A stretch of DNA of 64,000 bases from Salinisphaera sp. LB1 (GCF_003177035.1 NZ_CP029488.1:2790001-2854000); one strand, 5' to 3'. Numbered from the stretch's first letter, positions 28,472-36,742 are shown. Notes: generated from the sequence alone by a model not told the origin. Made by a program: numbers and translations.

Positions 28472-28621
28472 CTATCGGTCGGTGAAACGGGAATCGTCGC
28501 CGCTTGACCAGCGGTTCGCCGGTTGCCATGCCAGCTGGCGAGTTCGGCCGGCGTTGAATGACAACGTTGTCATTTTTGACGCAAAATAATTGATGCTGAG
28601 GTGTATTGTAGAAATAGGCAT
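28472..28621 (-). other. Possible 49-codon leader ORF upstream of the transporter gene
   Basis: CAGGAG lies 6 bp before an ATG at 28621, giving a 49-codon frame that ends about 100 bp before the transporter. It has no recognisable domain and runs through the palindrome at 28558-28573. It may be a leader peptide, the stump of a lost gene, or chance; I lean to one of the last two. Confidence 0.2.
28558..28573. promoter_or_regulatory. 16-bp palindrome, LacI-type operator candidate
   Basis: ATGACAACGTTGTCAT is a perfect palindrome with a central CG, the usual architecture of LacI/GalR-family operators. It lies about 185 bp upstream of the GPH transporter start. No LacI-family gene is in the window, so its regulator would be encoded elsewhere. 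Confidence 0.5.
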
Positions 28622-28685
28622 TGCGGTCTCCTGCGAGCGGCGCGCCGCTGCATTCGATTCAAGACACAGTGCACGACTGCTAAAA

Positions 28686-28728
28686 ATGTTCAAACATTAA
28701 TCAGTAATGTTCAACATGGACTTTTGTC
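28686..28728. promoter_or_regulatory. Second copy of the ATGTTCAACAT-N-GACTTT element
   Basis: ATGTTCAAACAT (28686-28697) and ATGTTCAACAT (28707-28717), followed by GGACTTTTGTC, repeat the arrangement found before the dehydratase operon at 25275. Two palindromic ATGTT/AACAT units in tandem suggest a dimeric regulator such as a GntR/FadR protein. Confidence 0.55.
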
Positions 28729-28840
28729 TTACGCCCATTCATGAAAACAAGGCGTTACGATAATGACGCAGTAGCGGATCAGCGATCACGACCGGAAACG
28801 CCATACCCAAGGCTTGGCTGTTGCGAGATGATCAGGCCCT

Positions 28841-28989
28841 AGAGTGCCGATGAGTTACGCGAACTCGCGTGCCAGACTCGTGATGCGAACCGGGCGCGGC
28901 GCTTACTGGCGGTGGCCGGCGTGTGCGAGGGCTTGTGCCGTAGCGAGACCGCGCGTCTGGGCGCTATGGATGGCCGGGCCCTGCGCAGC
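28841..28989 (+). pseudogene. IS630-like transposase remnant (N-terminal fragment)
   Basis: In one frame the sequence reads DELRELACQTRD, then RARRLLAVAGVCEGL and GAMDGRALRS, before a stop at 28989-28991. This matches the first helix-turn-helix of IS630-family transposases (typically LRALA.., RRLLA.., GMDRQTLRDW). An in-frame stop upstream and the abrupt end show it is a dead fragment of some 45 codons. The adjacent MITE-like element starts exactly at its 3' end. Confidence 0.55.
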
Positions 28990-29152
28990 TAGTGTCCTGT
29001 AACGTAAGTTCGCGCCATGGATTTCGCGTGATTTTTTGTGCCAGGCAAGGCGCGGCGATGAGCCGTATCAGGGAATACGGCGAATCGGCGCAACGCCGCA
29101 TGGTGCGAAAAAGCGCCGAAATAATGCGATGAATTTGCGTTACAGGGCACTA
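28990..29152. mobile_element. MITE-like element, 159 bp, flanked by TA
   Basis: Terminal inverted repeats GTGTCCTGTAACGTAA (28992-29007) and TTGCGTTACAGGGCAC (29135-29150) match at 14 of 16 positions. TA lies directly outside each end, as expected for a Tc1/IS630-type target duplication. The interior has no coding capacity and contains a nested hairpin around GCCGTAT/ATACGGC (about 29060-29080), so the whole element can fold. It abuts an IS630-like transposase fragment, the family that typically mobilises TA-duplicating MITEs. Confidence 0.65.
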
Positions 29153-29352
29153 AGCTTCTCGTATTCAATGCCGATGGCTCGGACTGCTGGGTCAACACAT
29201 GGCCGCCGCGCCGACCGTCCAAGCTCAGCCCTAATAAGAAGCTGTACGGGCCCACTGTGGAAGGGCCGGTTCGTTATCCGGGAATCACGCACCCGATCAC
29301 GCGATGGCTGGCAGCCCCCGAGCTAGGGGCTGGATAACGAACCTGATGTCGT
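29153..29352. repeat. 200-bp gap with a 12-bp inverted repeat and hairpin
   Basis: GGTTCGTTATCC (29268-29279) and GGATAACGAACC (29332-29343) form a perfect inverted repeat. Inside it CAGCCCC-N7-GGGGCTG forms a second hairpin. It lies just beyond the stop of the GntR gene. It may serve as its terminator, although no T-tract follows, or it may be the scar of another small element. No gene is visible. Confidence 0.45.
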
Positions 29353-30108
29353 TCAGTCGCTGAGACTGACCGGAATGACTTCCGGGCGCGTGTGCGCAAG
29401 TCCCAGTGCGAGGCTCGTGCCTTCCAGAATCGCATGGGCGGCGTAGAAGGCATCCTCGACCTTGCGCATCCGGATCGCTTCCATCAGCCGCCGATGACGC
29501 TCGAGACTGTCTTCGGGATCGCTTGCGCTGACGTTCGACTCGACCACGAGGAGGTGAATCGAGGGGCGGAGGATATGCGACAGCTGAGACCAGACGATGT
29601 TGTGCGTCGCACGGAAGATAGCGACATGAAAGGCCACGTCCGACTCGCTATCCAGGCGTCGCCGTTCGCCGCTCTTGGCTTCCTTGAGCGTGCGGGCCAT
29701 GCCGTTGAAGGCTTCCTCGATCGCGACCAGATCGTGGGCGTTGGCCTGGCGGGTGGCGGCCATGGCCACATGGGGTTCAACGCTCAGGCGAAATGACAGC
29801 ACCTCGCGCTGAATTTCCTCATTGGGGGCGGCAAAGCGCGTCATCCAATCCGTGACGAGCGGATCGAGGATGTGCCACTCCGAGTACTCGCGAACGCGCG
29901 ATCCATAGCCGGATATCCGCTCGATGATGCCGCCGTCCACAAGCTGGGAAAGATGGCGCCGCACCACCGTTCGGCTCAGGCTGAACTGCTCACAGATCTG
30001 CATTTCCTTGGGAATGAAATCGCCCGGCTTGTAGCGCCCCGAGAAAATATCGGACACGAGCCGATCGGTCAGGTTGAAGTCGCTGCGAGGCAAACGGGTC
30101 GTACTCAT
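29353..30108 (-). CDS. GntR-family (FadR-type) transcriptional regulator
   Basis: A 251-residue regulator. The N-terminal winged helix (FIPKEMQICEQFSLSRTVVRRHLSQL, in part) is the GntR DNA-binding domain. Residues ~95-230 are an all-helical FCD ligand domain with a DVAFHVAIF..THN metal/ligand motif typical of the FadR/UxuR/LldR branch, whose effectors are usually sugar acids or other carboxylates. Placed beside the sugar-acid cluster, it is the best candidate to bind the repeated ATGTTCAACAT elements and respond to an aldonate or keto-acid intermediate. That link is inference. Confidence 0.88.
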   Translation of the reverse strand: MSTTRLPRSDFNLTDRLVSDIFSGRYKPGDFIPKEMQICEQFSLSRTVVRRHLSQLVDGGIIERISGYGSRVREYSEWHILDPLVTDWMTRFAAPNEEIQREVLSFRLSVEPHVAMAATRQANAHDLVAIEEAFNGMARTLKEAKSGERRRLDSESDVAFHVAIFRATHNIVWSQLSHILRPSIHLLVVESNVSASDPEDSLERHRRLMEAIRMRKVEDAFYAAHAILEGTSLALGLAHTRPEVIPVSLSD

Positions 30109-30273
30109 GAAGTGTCGGGCGAGCAGTTGAGCGGGCGATGAGTTCGCGAAGCTTGGCGTAGGATATTAGCACGCCATGCACCCGTCACCGGCGTGCCAGC
30201 CCTTGTAGAGCCGGCCCGCGTGAACGATTCCGGCGCGCCCAGAAGCTCGACTGGGCGGCCGTGGCCCCCGTTG

Positions 30274-31512
30274 TCAGCAACTGCTGTCACTCAGCTTTGG
30301 AACGCCCATGCCGAACACGGGCCGCAACTTGATACCGACCACGGTGCCCAGCAAACCGACCGCGCCCCAAAGCCAGCCGTGCAGCGAAAACGAGGCGATG
30401 CCGCCGAAGTAGGCGCCAATATTGCACCCGAAGGCGATCCGCGCGCCGTAGCCCATGAGCACGCCGCCGATCAGGCGGGCGAGGATGATGCGCCAGGGCA
30501 GGTCGGTAGCGATCCTGAACGTGCCGCCCCAGGCCGAGGCGGCCATCGCGCCGAAGATGATGCCGATATCCATTACGCTCGTCCGGTCGGCGAGGATCGG
30601 CGTATGCAGCCCGCCGGCATGCGGGCCGGACCAGTAATACCAGCTGCCGACATCCACGCCCAGCGCCGACAGTGCCTGCGACCCCCAGAGCGCGAACGCA
30701 CTGGTTATGCCCCACGGTTTGCCGGACAGCCAGAGCGTGGCCGCGTTGAGCACGGCGAGCGCGAGGGCGCCGCCCCAGAGCGGCCAGGCGCCGCGCAGTA
30801 CGCGCTTAAGCCCCCGTTCGCTTGGCGGACCCTTGCGTGGCGGCGGATTCAGCCGGCGCTCGACCAGCCAGGTCGCGGCCACGATCGCGCCGATGATGAT
30901 GAACTGCAGAATCACCGCGCCGGTATAACCCCAGGACGTATCGGCCAGGGAGATCTTCTTCCAGACGAAGTCCGGTTGCAGCCAGAAGCCGAAATCGTGG
31001 GCGCCCCAGACCGAGCCGAGAATGAAGCCGAACAGGGTGATCAGGATCGAGGTCTGGCCCGAGCCGACCGTATACAGCGAGCCCGAGGCGCAGGCGCCGC
31101 CGAGCTGCATGCCGATACAGAAGATGAACCCGCCGAAGGCGACCGACAGCCCCACCGGAAAGACATAACCCGACAACGGGCCGCCGAAGGCGGTGGTGCC
31201 GAGCGCCATCAGCGGCGCGAACAACAGGCTCGCCACAGCCAGCATGAGCATGTGCGCGCGCAGCGTCTGCCCCTGGCCGACGGCCATGAGCTGGCGGAAT
31301 GCCGAGGTGAAGCCGAAACGCGCATGGTAGAGCGCGACGCCCAGGCCGAGCGCCACGACATAAAGAACGCCCTGCGCGAAGCCATAGCCGGCAAACAGCA
31401 CGGCGAGCAGCACGAGACTGATGCCGCCGGCGATGGCGGTGGTGCCCGTACGGGGCGCAGGCGGTATTTCGAGCGCGCGCGCCGGGCGCTCGGGATTGCG
31501 AATATCCGACAT
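30274..31512 (-). CDS. YeeE/YedE-family sulfur-compound transporter
   Basis: A 412-residue membrane protein with about ten helices and the repeated motifs of the YeeE/YedE (TsuA) family: IGMQLGGACASGSLYTVGSG in the first half and FGCNIGAYFGG in the second, each with the key cysteine. Characterised members take up thiosulfate; others move selenium or sulfur species. The usual partner, a TusA-like sulfur carrier, is not adjacent, and the protein ends in a Cys. It is divergent from the sigma-54 activator, with 152 bp between them. Confidence 0.85.
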   Translation of the reverse strand: MSDIRNPERPARALEIPPAPRTGTTAIAGGISLVLLAVLFAGYGFAQGVLYVVALGLGVALYHARFGFTSAFRQLMAVGQGQTLRAHMLMLAVASLLFAPLMALGTTAFGGPLSGYVFPVGLSVAFGGFIFCIGMQLGGACASGSLYTVGSGQTSILITLFGFILGSVWGAHDFGFWLQPDFVWKKISLADTSWGYTGAVILQFIIIGAIVAATWLVERRLNPPPRKGPPSERGLKRVLRGAWPLWGGALALAVLNAATLWLSGKPWGITSAFALWGSQALSALGVDVGSWYYWSGPHAGGLHTPILADRTSVMDIGIIFGAMAASAWGGTFRIATDLPWRIILARLIGGVLMGYGARIAFGCNIGAYFGGIASFSLHGWLWGAVGLLGTVVGIKLRPVFGMGVPKLSDSSC

Positions 31513-31664
31513 GATCCAATCGATTGCACATGATGGAATTATTGTATCGTTGCGGCCAACCCCGGGCCTTGCCGTCGATGTAAAAAGTACCCGGGCGGCG
31601 GCCGACTAACGTCGGGTAGCACGCGCGCCGCGCACGGTGACATCGTCGGGCCGGAGGTGAGGCC

Positions 31665-33539
31665 ATGTCAGCGATCAGTGCCCATCTGAAGGAAATCGAG
31701 CGCGTTGCGGCCGGACAGCCATCCAGTCGCGACGGTCTGGTGGTCAATTCCTGGCTGCGTTGCCTGCACGAATATCGACTCGACCCGAGCCAGCGGGGCA
31801 ATGCCTATATCGTGCCGGGCTCCGAACTGCGCGAGCACCAGCAGCAGGCCGAGGAGTTGATCCGCATCAGCAGCGCTGCGCTGGATCATCTTTACGAGCA
31901 GGTGGCGGGGCATAACTACGTGCTGTTGTTGTCCGATGCACGCGGCGTGTCCGTGGCGCACTACCGCAACCCCAAGCTCGATCCGGCGCTGCGCGATGCC
32001 GGCCTGTACCTGGGCGCGGACTGGGCCGAGGATCGAAGCGGGACGTGCGCGGTAGGCGCCTGCCTGGTCTCGCGTCAGCCGATCACCGTGCACCGGGACG
32101 ATCATTTCGACCCGGCCCATATCGGGCTCACCTGTTCCGCCGCGCCCGTGTTCGACACCCTGGGCGAGCTGGTGGCGGTAGTGGATATTTCGCAGCTGCG
32201 CTCGGCCGTGCCGCGCTCGAGCCAGCAGCTGGCGCGGCACCTGGTGATCGCCACCGCGCGGCGGGTGGAACTGGCCAACCTGATGAGTCAGGCCGAAGGT
32301 CATTGGCTGCTGCGCCTGTCGCGTTCGCCCGATTTCATCGACAGCGATCCGGAAGCCGCGATCGCCGTGGATGGCGACGGGCAGATCCGCGGCATGACGC
32401 ATGCGGCGTTCGGTGCATTGTCACAGCGTATCGGCCTGACCGAGCGCAGTAGCGTGGAACTCATCGGCCAGGCGATCGATACCCTGTTCGATCTGGATGC
32501 CGATACGCTCGATCAGTACATGCGCGGCCAGTCGGCCCGCGACCGGCTCCTGTTCGCCGGCGGCCAGCCGCGCCTGTTCGCCAGTGCCGAGCCGCCGGCG
32601 ACGCGTACGCCGCGAACCATTCGTGCCACCGTGCCGGCGCCGCGTGATGACATGCCGGACTCGCTCGCTCGCCTGGCCGGCGCGGATGAAACGATGACGC
32701 GCCTGGCACGCCGCGCTGCCCGGTTCGCCCAGCGTGATCTACCGGTGCTGATCCAGGGCGAAACCGGCACCGGCAAGGAGGTATTCGCCCGCGCCGTGCA
32801 TGCCGCGCGCCCCGACCCGGGCCCGTTCGTCGCGGTGAACTGCGCAGCGATCCCCGAGCATCTGATCGAATCCGAGTTGTTCGGCTATGCGCCCAATGCC
32901 TTCACCGGTGCGGCCAAAGGGGGCAAGCGCGGGCTGATCGACGCCGCCAACGGCGGCACGCTGTTTCTCGACGAGATCGGTGATATGCCGCTGGCGCTGC
33001 AGAGCCGGTTGCTGCGCGTGCTGGCCGAGCGCTGCGTGACCCCGGTGGGCGCGCTGGAGTCTCGTCCTGTGGATATTCATCTGATCTCCGCAACCCATGC
33101 GCCACTGGCCGACCGGGTGGCGACCGGCGATTTTCGCGAGGATCTGTACTACCGGCTCAACGCCGCCGTGCTGAAACTGCCGCCACTGCGCGAGCGCGGC
33201 GACTTCAATACCTTGGCCGATACGATCCTGGTCGAGCTCGGTGCCGAGCACGGCGAGCGATATCGTCTTTCCGGGCCGGCGCGGCGCCGGCTGGCGGCGC
33301 ATCATTGGCCCGGCAACGTGCGCGAACTGCATAACGCGCTGGCGGTGGCCGCGGCCCTGTGCGAGCCGCCGACCATAGAAATGCACGACCTGCCCGACGA
33401 GATCGGCGTGTCGTCGGCGTGTGCCGGCCTGGAAGCCCAGCTGGCCGACTGCGGCGGTAATGTTTCGGAACTCGCGCGCCGGCTCGGCGTGGATCGCACC
33501 ACGGTTCATCGCCGCCTCAAGCGCCTGCGTACGCACTGA
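31665..33539 (+). CDS. AcoR-like sigma-54-dependent activator
   Basis: A 624-residue enhancer-binding protein. Residues ~60-210 are a GAF-type sensor like AcoR's (SRTW-like NSWLRC start, YLGADWAEDRSGTCAVG). The AAA+ core has Walker A GETGTGKE (from residue 365) and Walker B LFLDEIGD. The sigma-54 contact loop reads NAFTGA (411-416) instead of GAFTGA. A Fis-type helix-turn-helix ends the protein (GGNVSELARRLGVDRTTVHRRL). It should activate -24/-12 promoters; two candidates with a shared upstream site lie at 33651 and 42493. The effector may be an alcohol, ketone or acetoin-like compound. Confidence 0.92.
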   Translation: MSAISAHLKEIERVAAGQPSSRDGLVVNSWLRCLHEYRLDPSQRGNAYIVPGSELREHQQQAEELIRISSAALDHLYEQVAGHNYVLLLSDARGVSVAHYRNPKLDPALRDAGLYLGADWAEDRSGTCAVGACLVSRQPITVHRDDHFDPAHIGLTCSAAPVFDTLGELVAVVDISQLRSAVPRSSQQLARHLVIATARRVELANLMSQAEGHWLLRLSRSPDFIDSDPEAAIAVDGDGQIRGMTHAAFGALSQRIGLTERSSVELIGQAIDTLFDLDADTLDQYMRGQSARDRLLFAGGQPRLFASAEPPATRTPRTIRATVPAPRDDMPDSLARLAGADETMTRLARRAARFAQRDLPVLIQGETGTGKEVFARAVHAARPDPGPFVAVNCAAIPEHLIESELFGYAPNAFTGAAKGGKRGLIDAANGGTLFLDEIGDMPLALQSRLLRVLAERCVTPVGALESRPVDIHLISATHAPLADRVATGDFREDLYYRLNAAVLKLPPLRERGDFNTLADTILVELGAEHGERYRLSGPARRRLAAHHWPGNVRELHNALAVAAALCEPPTIEMHDLPDEIGVSSACAGLEAQLADCGGNVSELARRLGVDRTTVHRRLKRLRTH

Positions 33540-33558
33540 TTTTGGCCCGCCATCGACC

Positions 33559-33587
33559 TGCCACACCTGTGGCAACACCCTGTGGCA
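33559..33587. promoter_or_regulatory. Upstream activator site for the alcohol dehydrogenase promoter
   Basis: TGCCACA-CC-TGTGGCA (33559-33574) is a palindrome, followed 6 bp later by a further half-site TGTGGCA (33581-33587). The palindrome centre is about 86 bp from the -24 GG. A nearly identical site lies before the aldehyde dehydrogenase gene at 42584-42613, so this is probably where the AcoR-like activator binds. Confidence 0.65.
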
Positions 33588-33650
33588 CGCGCCGCGGCCG
33601 TGGCTGCATGCCCCGATGAATAATTGTTTTAAAACAAGGTGATGAATTAA

Positions 33651-33666
33651 CGGCACGGCGCTTGCC
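33651..33666 (+). promoter_or_regulatory. Sigma-54 (-24/-12) promoter
   Basis: CGGCACG-N4-TTGCC matches the TGGCACG-N4-TTGCW consensus except at the first and last base. The invariant GG (33652-33653) and GC (33664-33665) are exactly 10 bp apart. Transcription would start near 33677 and read the alcohol dehydrogenase and monooxygenase genes. Confidence 0.8.
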
Positions 33667-33734
33667 ATATCTTCTCCAGAGCGCGTTTGCGCGCCACGTC
33701 AACGACACGGTCCATCGTGCGAATGAGGAGATAG

Positions 33735-34814
33735 ATGAAAGCACTGCGATTCCACGCCGCCCGGGATTTGCGGATCGAGGAAGTCGAGCCCCCGCATGAT
33801 CCGGCACCAGGGCAGGTCGTCGTCGCCAACCGCTTTTGCGGCATCTGCGGCACCGATCTGCATGAATACGCCTACGGGCCCATTTTCATTCCGACCGCGC
33901 CCCATCCCTACTCGAAAGCGCAGCTACCGCAGACGCTGGGCCACGAATTCGGCGGGGTGGTGACCGCCGTGGGCGAGGGCGTGACCAGCGCCGCGGTCGG
34001 CGATCGGGTTTCGATCCAACCGCTGATCATGCCGCGTGCCGGCGATTATTTCGCGGATCGCGGGTTGTTTCATTTGTCCGAGCGGTTGGCGCTGGTGGGC
34101 CTGTCCTGGGATTACGGCGGTATGTCGGGTGGCGCGCTGGTCAACGACTACAACGTGCAGGTGATCCCGGACGACATGAGCGACGAGCAGGCTGCGCTGG
34201 TCGAGCCGACTGCCGTGGCTGTTTATGCCTGCGACCGGGGCGGCGTGGCCGCCGGTTCCAGTGTGCTGGTCGCCGGGGCCGGCCCGATTGGCATTCTGGT
34301 GCTGCTTGTCGCACGCGCGGCGGGCGCCACGCAGTTGTTCATCTCGGATGTGAATCCGACCCGGCTCAAGCTGGCAGAGACCGCGGTGCCCGGGGTGGTC
34401 GCCATCAACGCGAAGAGCGAACCGGTGGGCGATGTCGTGCGCGACCATAGCGAAGGCCATGTCGGCTGCGACGTCGCCATCGAATGCGCCGGCAACGAGC
34501 AGACGCTGAAATCGGCGTTGGACGCCGTGCGCAAGCAGGGCGTGATCGTGCAGACCGGGCTGCATGCGGGCGAAAACCCGCTCAACTGGTTCGATGTGAC
34601 GTTCAAGGACATCGACGTACGCGGCTCGTGGTGCTACCCGACCTGGTACTGGCCGCGTGTCTGCCGGCTGATCGCCAGCGGGCAGATCCCGTCGGAACGG
34701 GCGGTGACGCGCCGTATCCCACTCGACGAGGCGGTCGCACACGGCTTCGACGCGCTGCTCGACCCGGCCGGCACCGAACTCAAGATCCTGATTGATCTCG
34801 AGAACGCGGCCTGA
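33735..34814 (+). CDS. Zinc-dependent alcohol dehydrogenase (2,3-butanediol dehydrogenase-like)
   Basis: A 359-residue medium-chain dehydrogenase. Catalytic zinc ligands Cys38 (GICGTD) and His70-Glu71 (GHEF) and the family's Glu157 (VEPTAVAV) are present. The NAD-binding VLVAGAGPIG lies at ~175. The four-cysteine structural zinc lobe is absent: that region reads IMPRAGDYFADRG. Overall closest in feel to (R,R)-butanediol/sorbitol-type enzymes that oxidise secondary alcohols. It follows a sigma-54 promoter and precedes a flavin monooxygenase by 41 bp, so alcohol to ketone and then ketone oxygenation is an attractive reading. Confidence 0.88.
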   Translation: MKALRFHAARDLRIEEVEPPHDPAPGQVVVANRFCGICGTDLHEYAYGPIFIPTAPHPYSKAQLPQTLGHEFGGVVTAVGEGVTSAAVGDRVSIQPLIMPRAGDYFADRGLFHLSERLALVGLSWDYGGMSGGALVNDYNVQVIPDDMSDEQAALVEPTAVAVYACDRGGVAAGSSVLVAGAGPIGILVLLVARAAGATQLFISDVNPTRLKLAETAVPGVVAINAKSEPVGDVVRDHSEGHVGCDVAIECAGNEQTLKSALDAVRKQGVIVQTGLHAGENPLNWFDVTFKDIDVRGSWCYPTWYWPRVCRLIASGQIPSERAVTRRIPLDEAVAHGFDALLDPAGTELKILIDLENAA

Positions 34815-34855
34815 CCCGATTATTCCGACAACAGCGAAACACAGAGGAGAAAACC

Positions 34856-36658
34856 ATGCTGGACACTGCCGCAGGCACCAAGATCCAGAACGTGCTGTCG
34901 GCGCTCAACAAGGCGCTTATCAATCGAAATATCGACGAGGCGCTGGAGCTTTTCGCCGAGGACTGCTACTGGCGCGATCTCGTTGCCTTCACCTGGAACA
35001 TCAAGACGGTCGAAGGCAAGGCACAAATTCGCGACATGCTGGAAAACCGGCTCGACGACGTACAGCCTGCCGACTGGACCGTGGACGACAACGAGGAGCC
35101 CGCGCATGCCGACGGCATCACCGAGGGCTTCATCGAATTCGATACGGGCGTGGCGCGTGGTTACGGCTATATCCGGCTCAAGAACGGCCTGATTTGGACC
35201 TTGCTCACGACGATGCACGAACTGAAGGGTTACGAGGAGCCGAAAGGCCATTCGCGTCCCTTGGGTGCCAAACACGGCGAACACCAGGGCGAGCCCACCT
35301 GGGCCGAGGAGCGGGAGGCCGAGCTGGCTGAACTGGGCGTAACGACCCAGCCCTATGTGCTGATCATCGGCGGCGGGCAGGGGGGCATTGCGCTCGCCGC
35401 ACGCCTGCGCCAGCACGGCGTGCCGGCGCTCATCGTCGAGAAGAACGAACGTCCTGGGGATTCCTGGCGCAAGCGTTACAAGTCGCTGTGTCTGCACGAC
35501 CCGGTGTGGTACGACCATCTGCCGTACATCAAATTCCCCGATAACTGGCCGGTGTTCTCGCCCAAGGACAAGGTCGGCGACTGGCTGGAAATGTACGCCA
35601 GGGTCATGGAATTGAACTTCTGGGGTTCGACCGAGGCCAGGCGGGCCAGCTACGACGAGAACACCCAGACCTGGACCGTGGTCGTCGACCGGGACGGAGA
35701 AGAAATCACGCTCCATCCCAAACAGCTGGTCCTTGCCACTGGCATGTCGGCCAAGCCGAATAGGCCGACCATTGCGGGCCAGGATCGCTTCGAGGGCATC
35801 CAGCAACACTCGTCCGAGCACCCCGGGCCGGACGGCATGGAGGGCAAGCAGGTCGTGGTGATCGGTGCCAACAACTCGGCGCACGACATCTGTGCGGCGC
35901 TTGCCGAACACGGGGTCGATGTGACCATGGTGCAACGATCGTCCACGCACATCTCGCGCTCTGAATCGCTGATGAAGCATGCGCTGGGCCCGCTGTATTC
36001 GGAGGAGGCCGTGGCCAACGGCATCACCACCGAAAAGGCCGATCTGCTGTTTGCCTCCATTCCCTACGCGATCATGGCCGACTTCCAGAAGCCGATCTTT
36101 GATGCCATCCGCGAGGAAGACGCCGAGTTCTATCGACAGTTGGAAGACGCTGGCTTCATGCTTGATTTCGGTCCGGACGATTCCGGCCTGTTCATGAAGT
36201 ATCTGCGGCGTGCGTCCGGCTACTACATCGACGTCGGCGCGTCCCAGCTCATCATCGATGGCCGGATCAAGCTGGCCAGCGGCGCCGATGTGAAGGAACT
36301 GACCGAGCACAGTGTCGTGCTCGAGGATGGCCGTGAACTGCCGGCCGATGTCGTCATCTATGCCACCGGTTATGGTTCGATGAATGGCTGGGCGGCCGAT
36401 CTGATCTCACAGGAGGTGGCCGACAAGGTCGGCAAGGTCTGGGGTTTGGGCTCCGATACGCCCAAGGATCCCGGGCCGTGGGAAGGCGAACAGCGCAACA
36501 TGTGGAAACCGACCCAGCAGGAAGGCCTGTGGTTCCACGGTGGCAACCTGGCCCAGTCGCGCCACTACTCGCACTACCTCGCGTTACAACTCAAAGCGCG
36601 AATGGAAGGTATTCCCACGCCGGTCTATGGCCTGCAGGAAACGCATCACCTGAGCTGA
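34856..36658 (+). CDS. Flavin-dependent monooxygenase with N-terminal NTF2/SnoaL-like domain
   Basis: A 600-residue protein. Residues ~1-125 resemble an NTF2/SnoaL-like cone (LFAEDCYWRDLVAFTW). From ~165 an FAD-binding GGGQGG motif begins, then DPVWYDHLPY, a second nucleotide fold GANNSAHD near residue 340, and the C-terminal ATGYGS motif of flavin monooxygenases. It probably uses NADPH, FAD and O2 to oxygenate a small organic substrate such as a ketone, aldehyde or heteroatom compound. RBS AGAGGAG precedes ATG 34856. Substrate not deducible; the paired alcohol dehydrogenase suggests a ketone. Confidence 0.85.
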   Translation: MLDTAAGTKIQNVLSALNKALINRNIDEALELFAEDCYWRDLVAFTWNIKTVEGKAQIRDMLENRLDDVQPADWTVDDNEEPAHADGITEGFIEFDTGVARGYGYIRLKNGLIWTLLTTMHELKGYEEPKGHSRPLGAKHGEHQGEPTWAEEREAELAELGVTTQPYVLIIGGGQGGIALAARLRQHGVPALIVEKNERPGDSWRKRYKSLCLHDPVWYDHLPYIKFPDNWPVFSPKDKVGDWLEMYARVMELNFWGSTEARRASYDENTQTWTVVVDRDGEEITLHPKQLVLATGMSAKPNRPTIAGQDRFEGIQQHSSEHPGPDGMEGKQVVVIGANNSAHDICAALAEHGVDVTMVQRSSTHISRSESLMKHALGPLYSEEAVANGITTEKADLLFASIPYAIMADFQKPIFDAIREEDAEFYRQLEDAGFMLDFGPDDSGLFMKYLRRASGYYIDVGASQLIIDGRIKLASGADVKELTEHSVVLEDGRELPADVVIYATGYGSMNGWAADLISQEVADKVGKVWGLGSDTPKDPGPWEGEQRNMWKPTQQEGLWFHGGNLAQSRHYSHYLALQLKARMEGIPTPVYGLQETHHLS

Positions 36659-36677
36659 CTCCGGCTCCTCCGGACTT

Positions 36678-36703
36678 TGCGGGGCTCCGGCCCCGCATTT
36701 TTT
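36678..36703 (+). terminator. Rho-independent terminator after the monooxygenase gene
   Basis: An 8-bp stem TGCGGGGC/GCCCCGCA with a 4-base loop (36678-36697) is followed by six T. It closes the alcohol dehydrogenase-monooxygenase operon. Confidence 0.9.
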
Positions 36704-36742
36704 CGACCGTCCCTGGGCGCGCAGCCGGCGGGCAAGGCCCGC

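Noticed and set aside
28472-28621. Small ORF with a good ribosome site as a confident gene
   Set aside because: The Shine-Dalgarno match is good, but the peptide has no family and the frame crosses an operator-like palindrome. Kept only as a low-confidence entry.
33541-33734. Coding frame running on after the activator gene
   Set aside because: The stretch is explained by the activator site and sigma-54 promoter; open frames here are short and lack domains.
34820-36310. 496-codon open frame on the minus strand
   Set aside because: Antisense shadow of the flavin monooxygenase gene, which has clear FAD motifs on the other strand.
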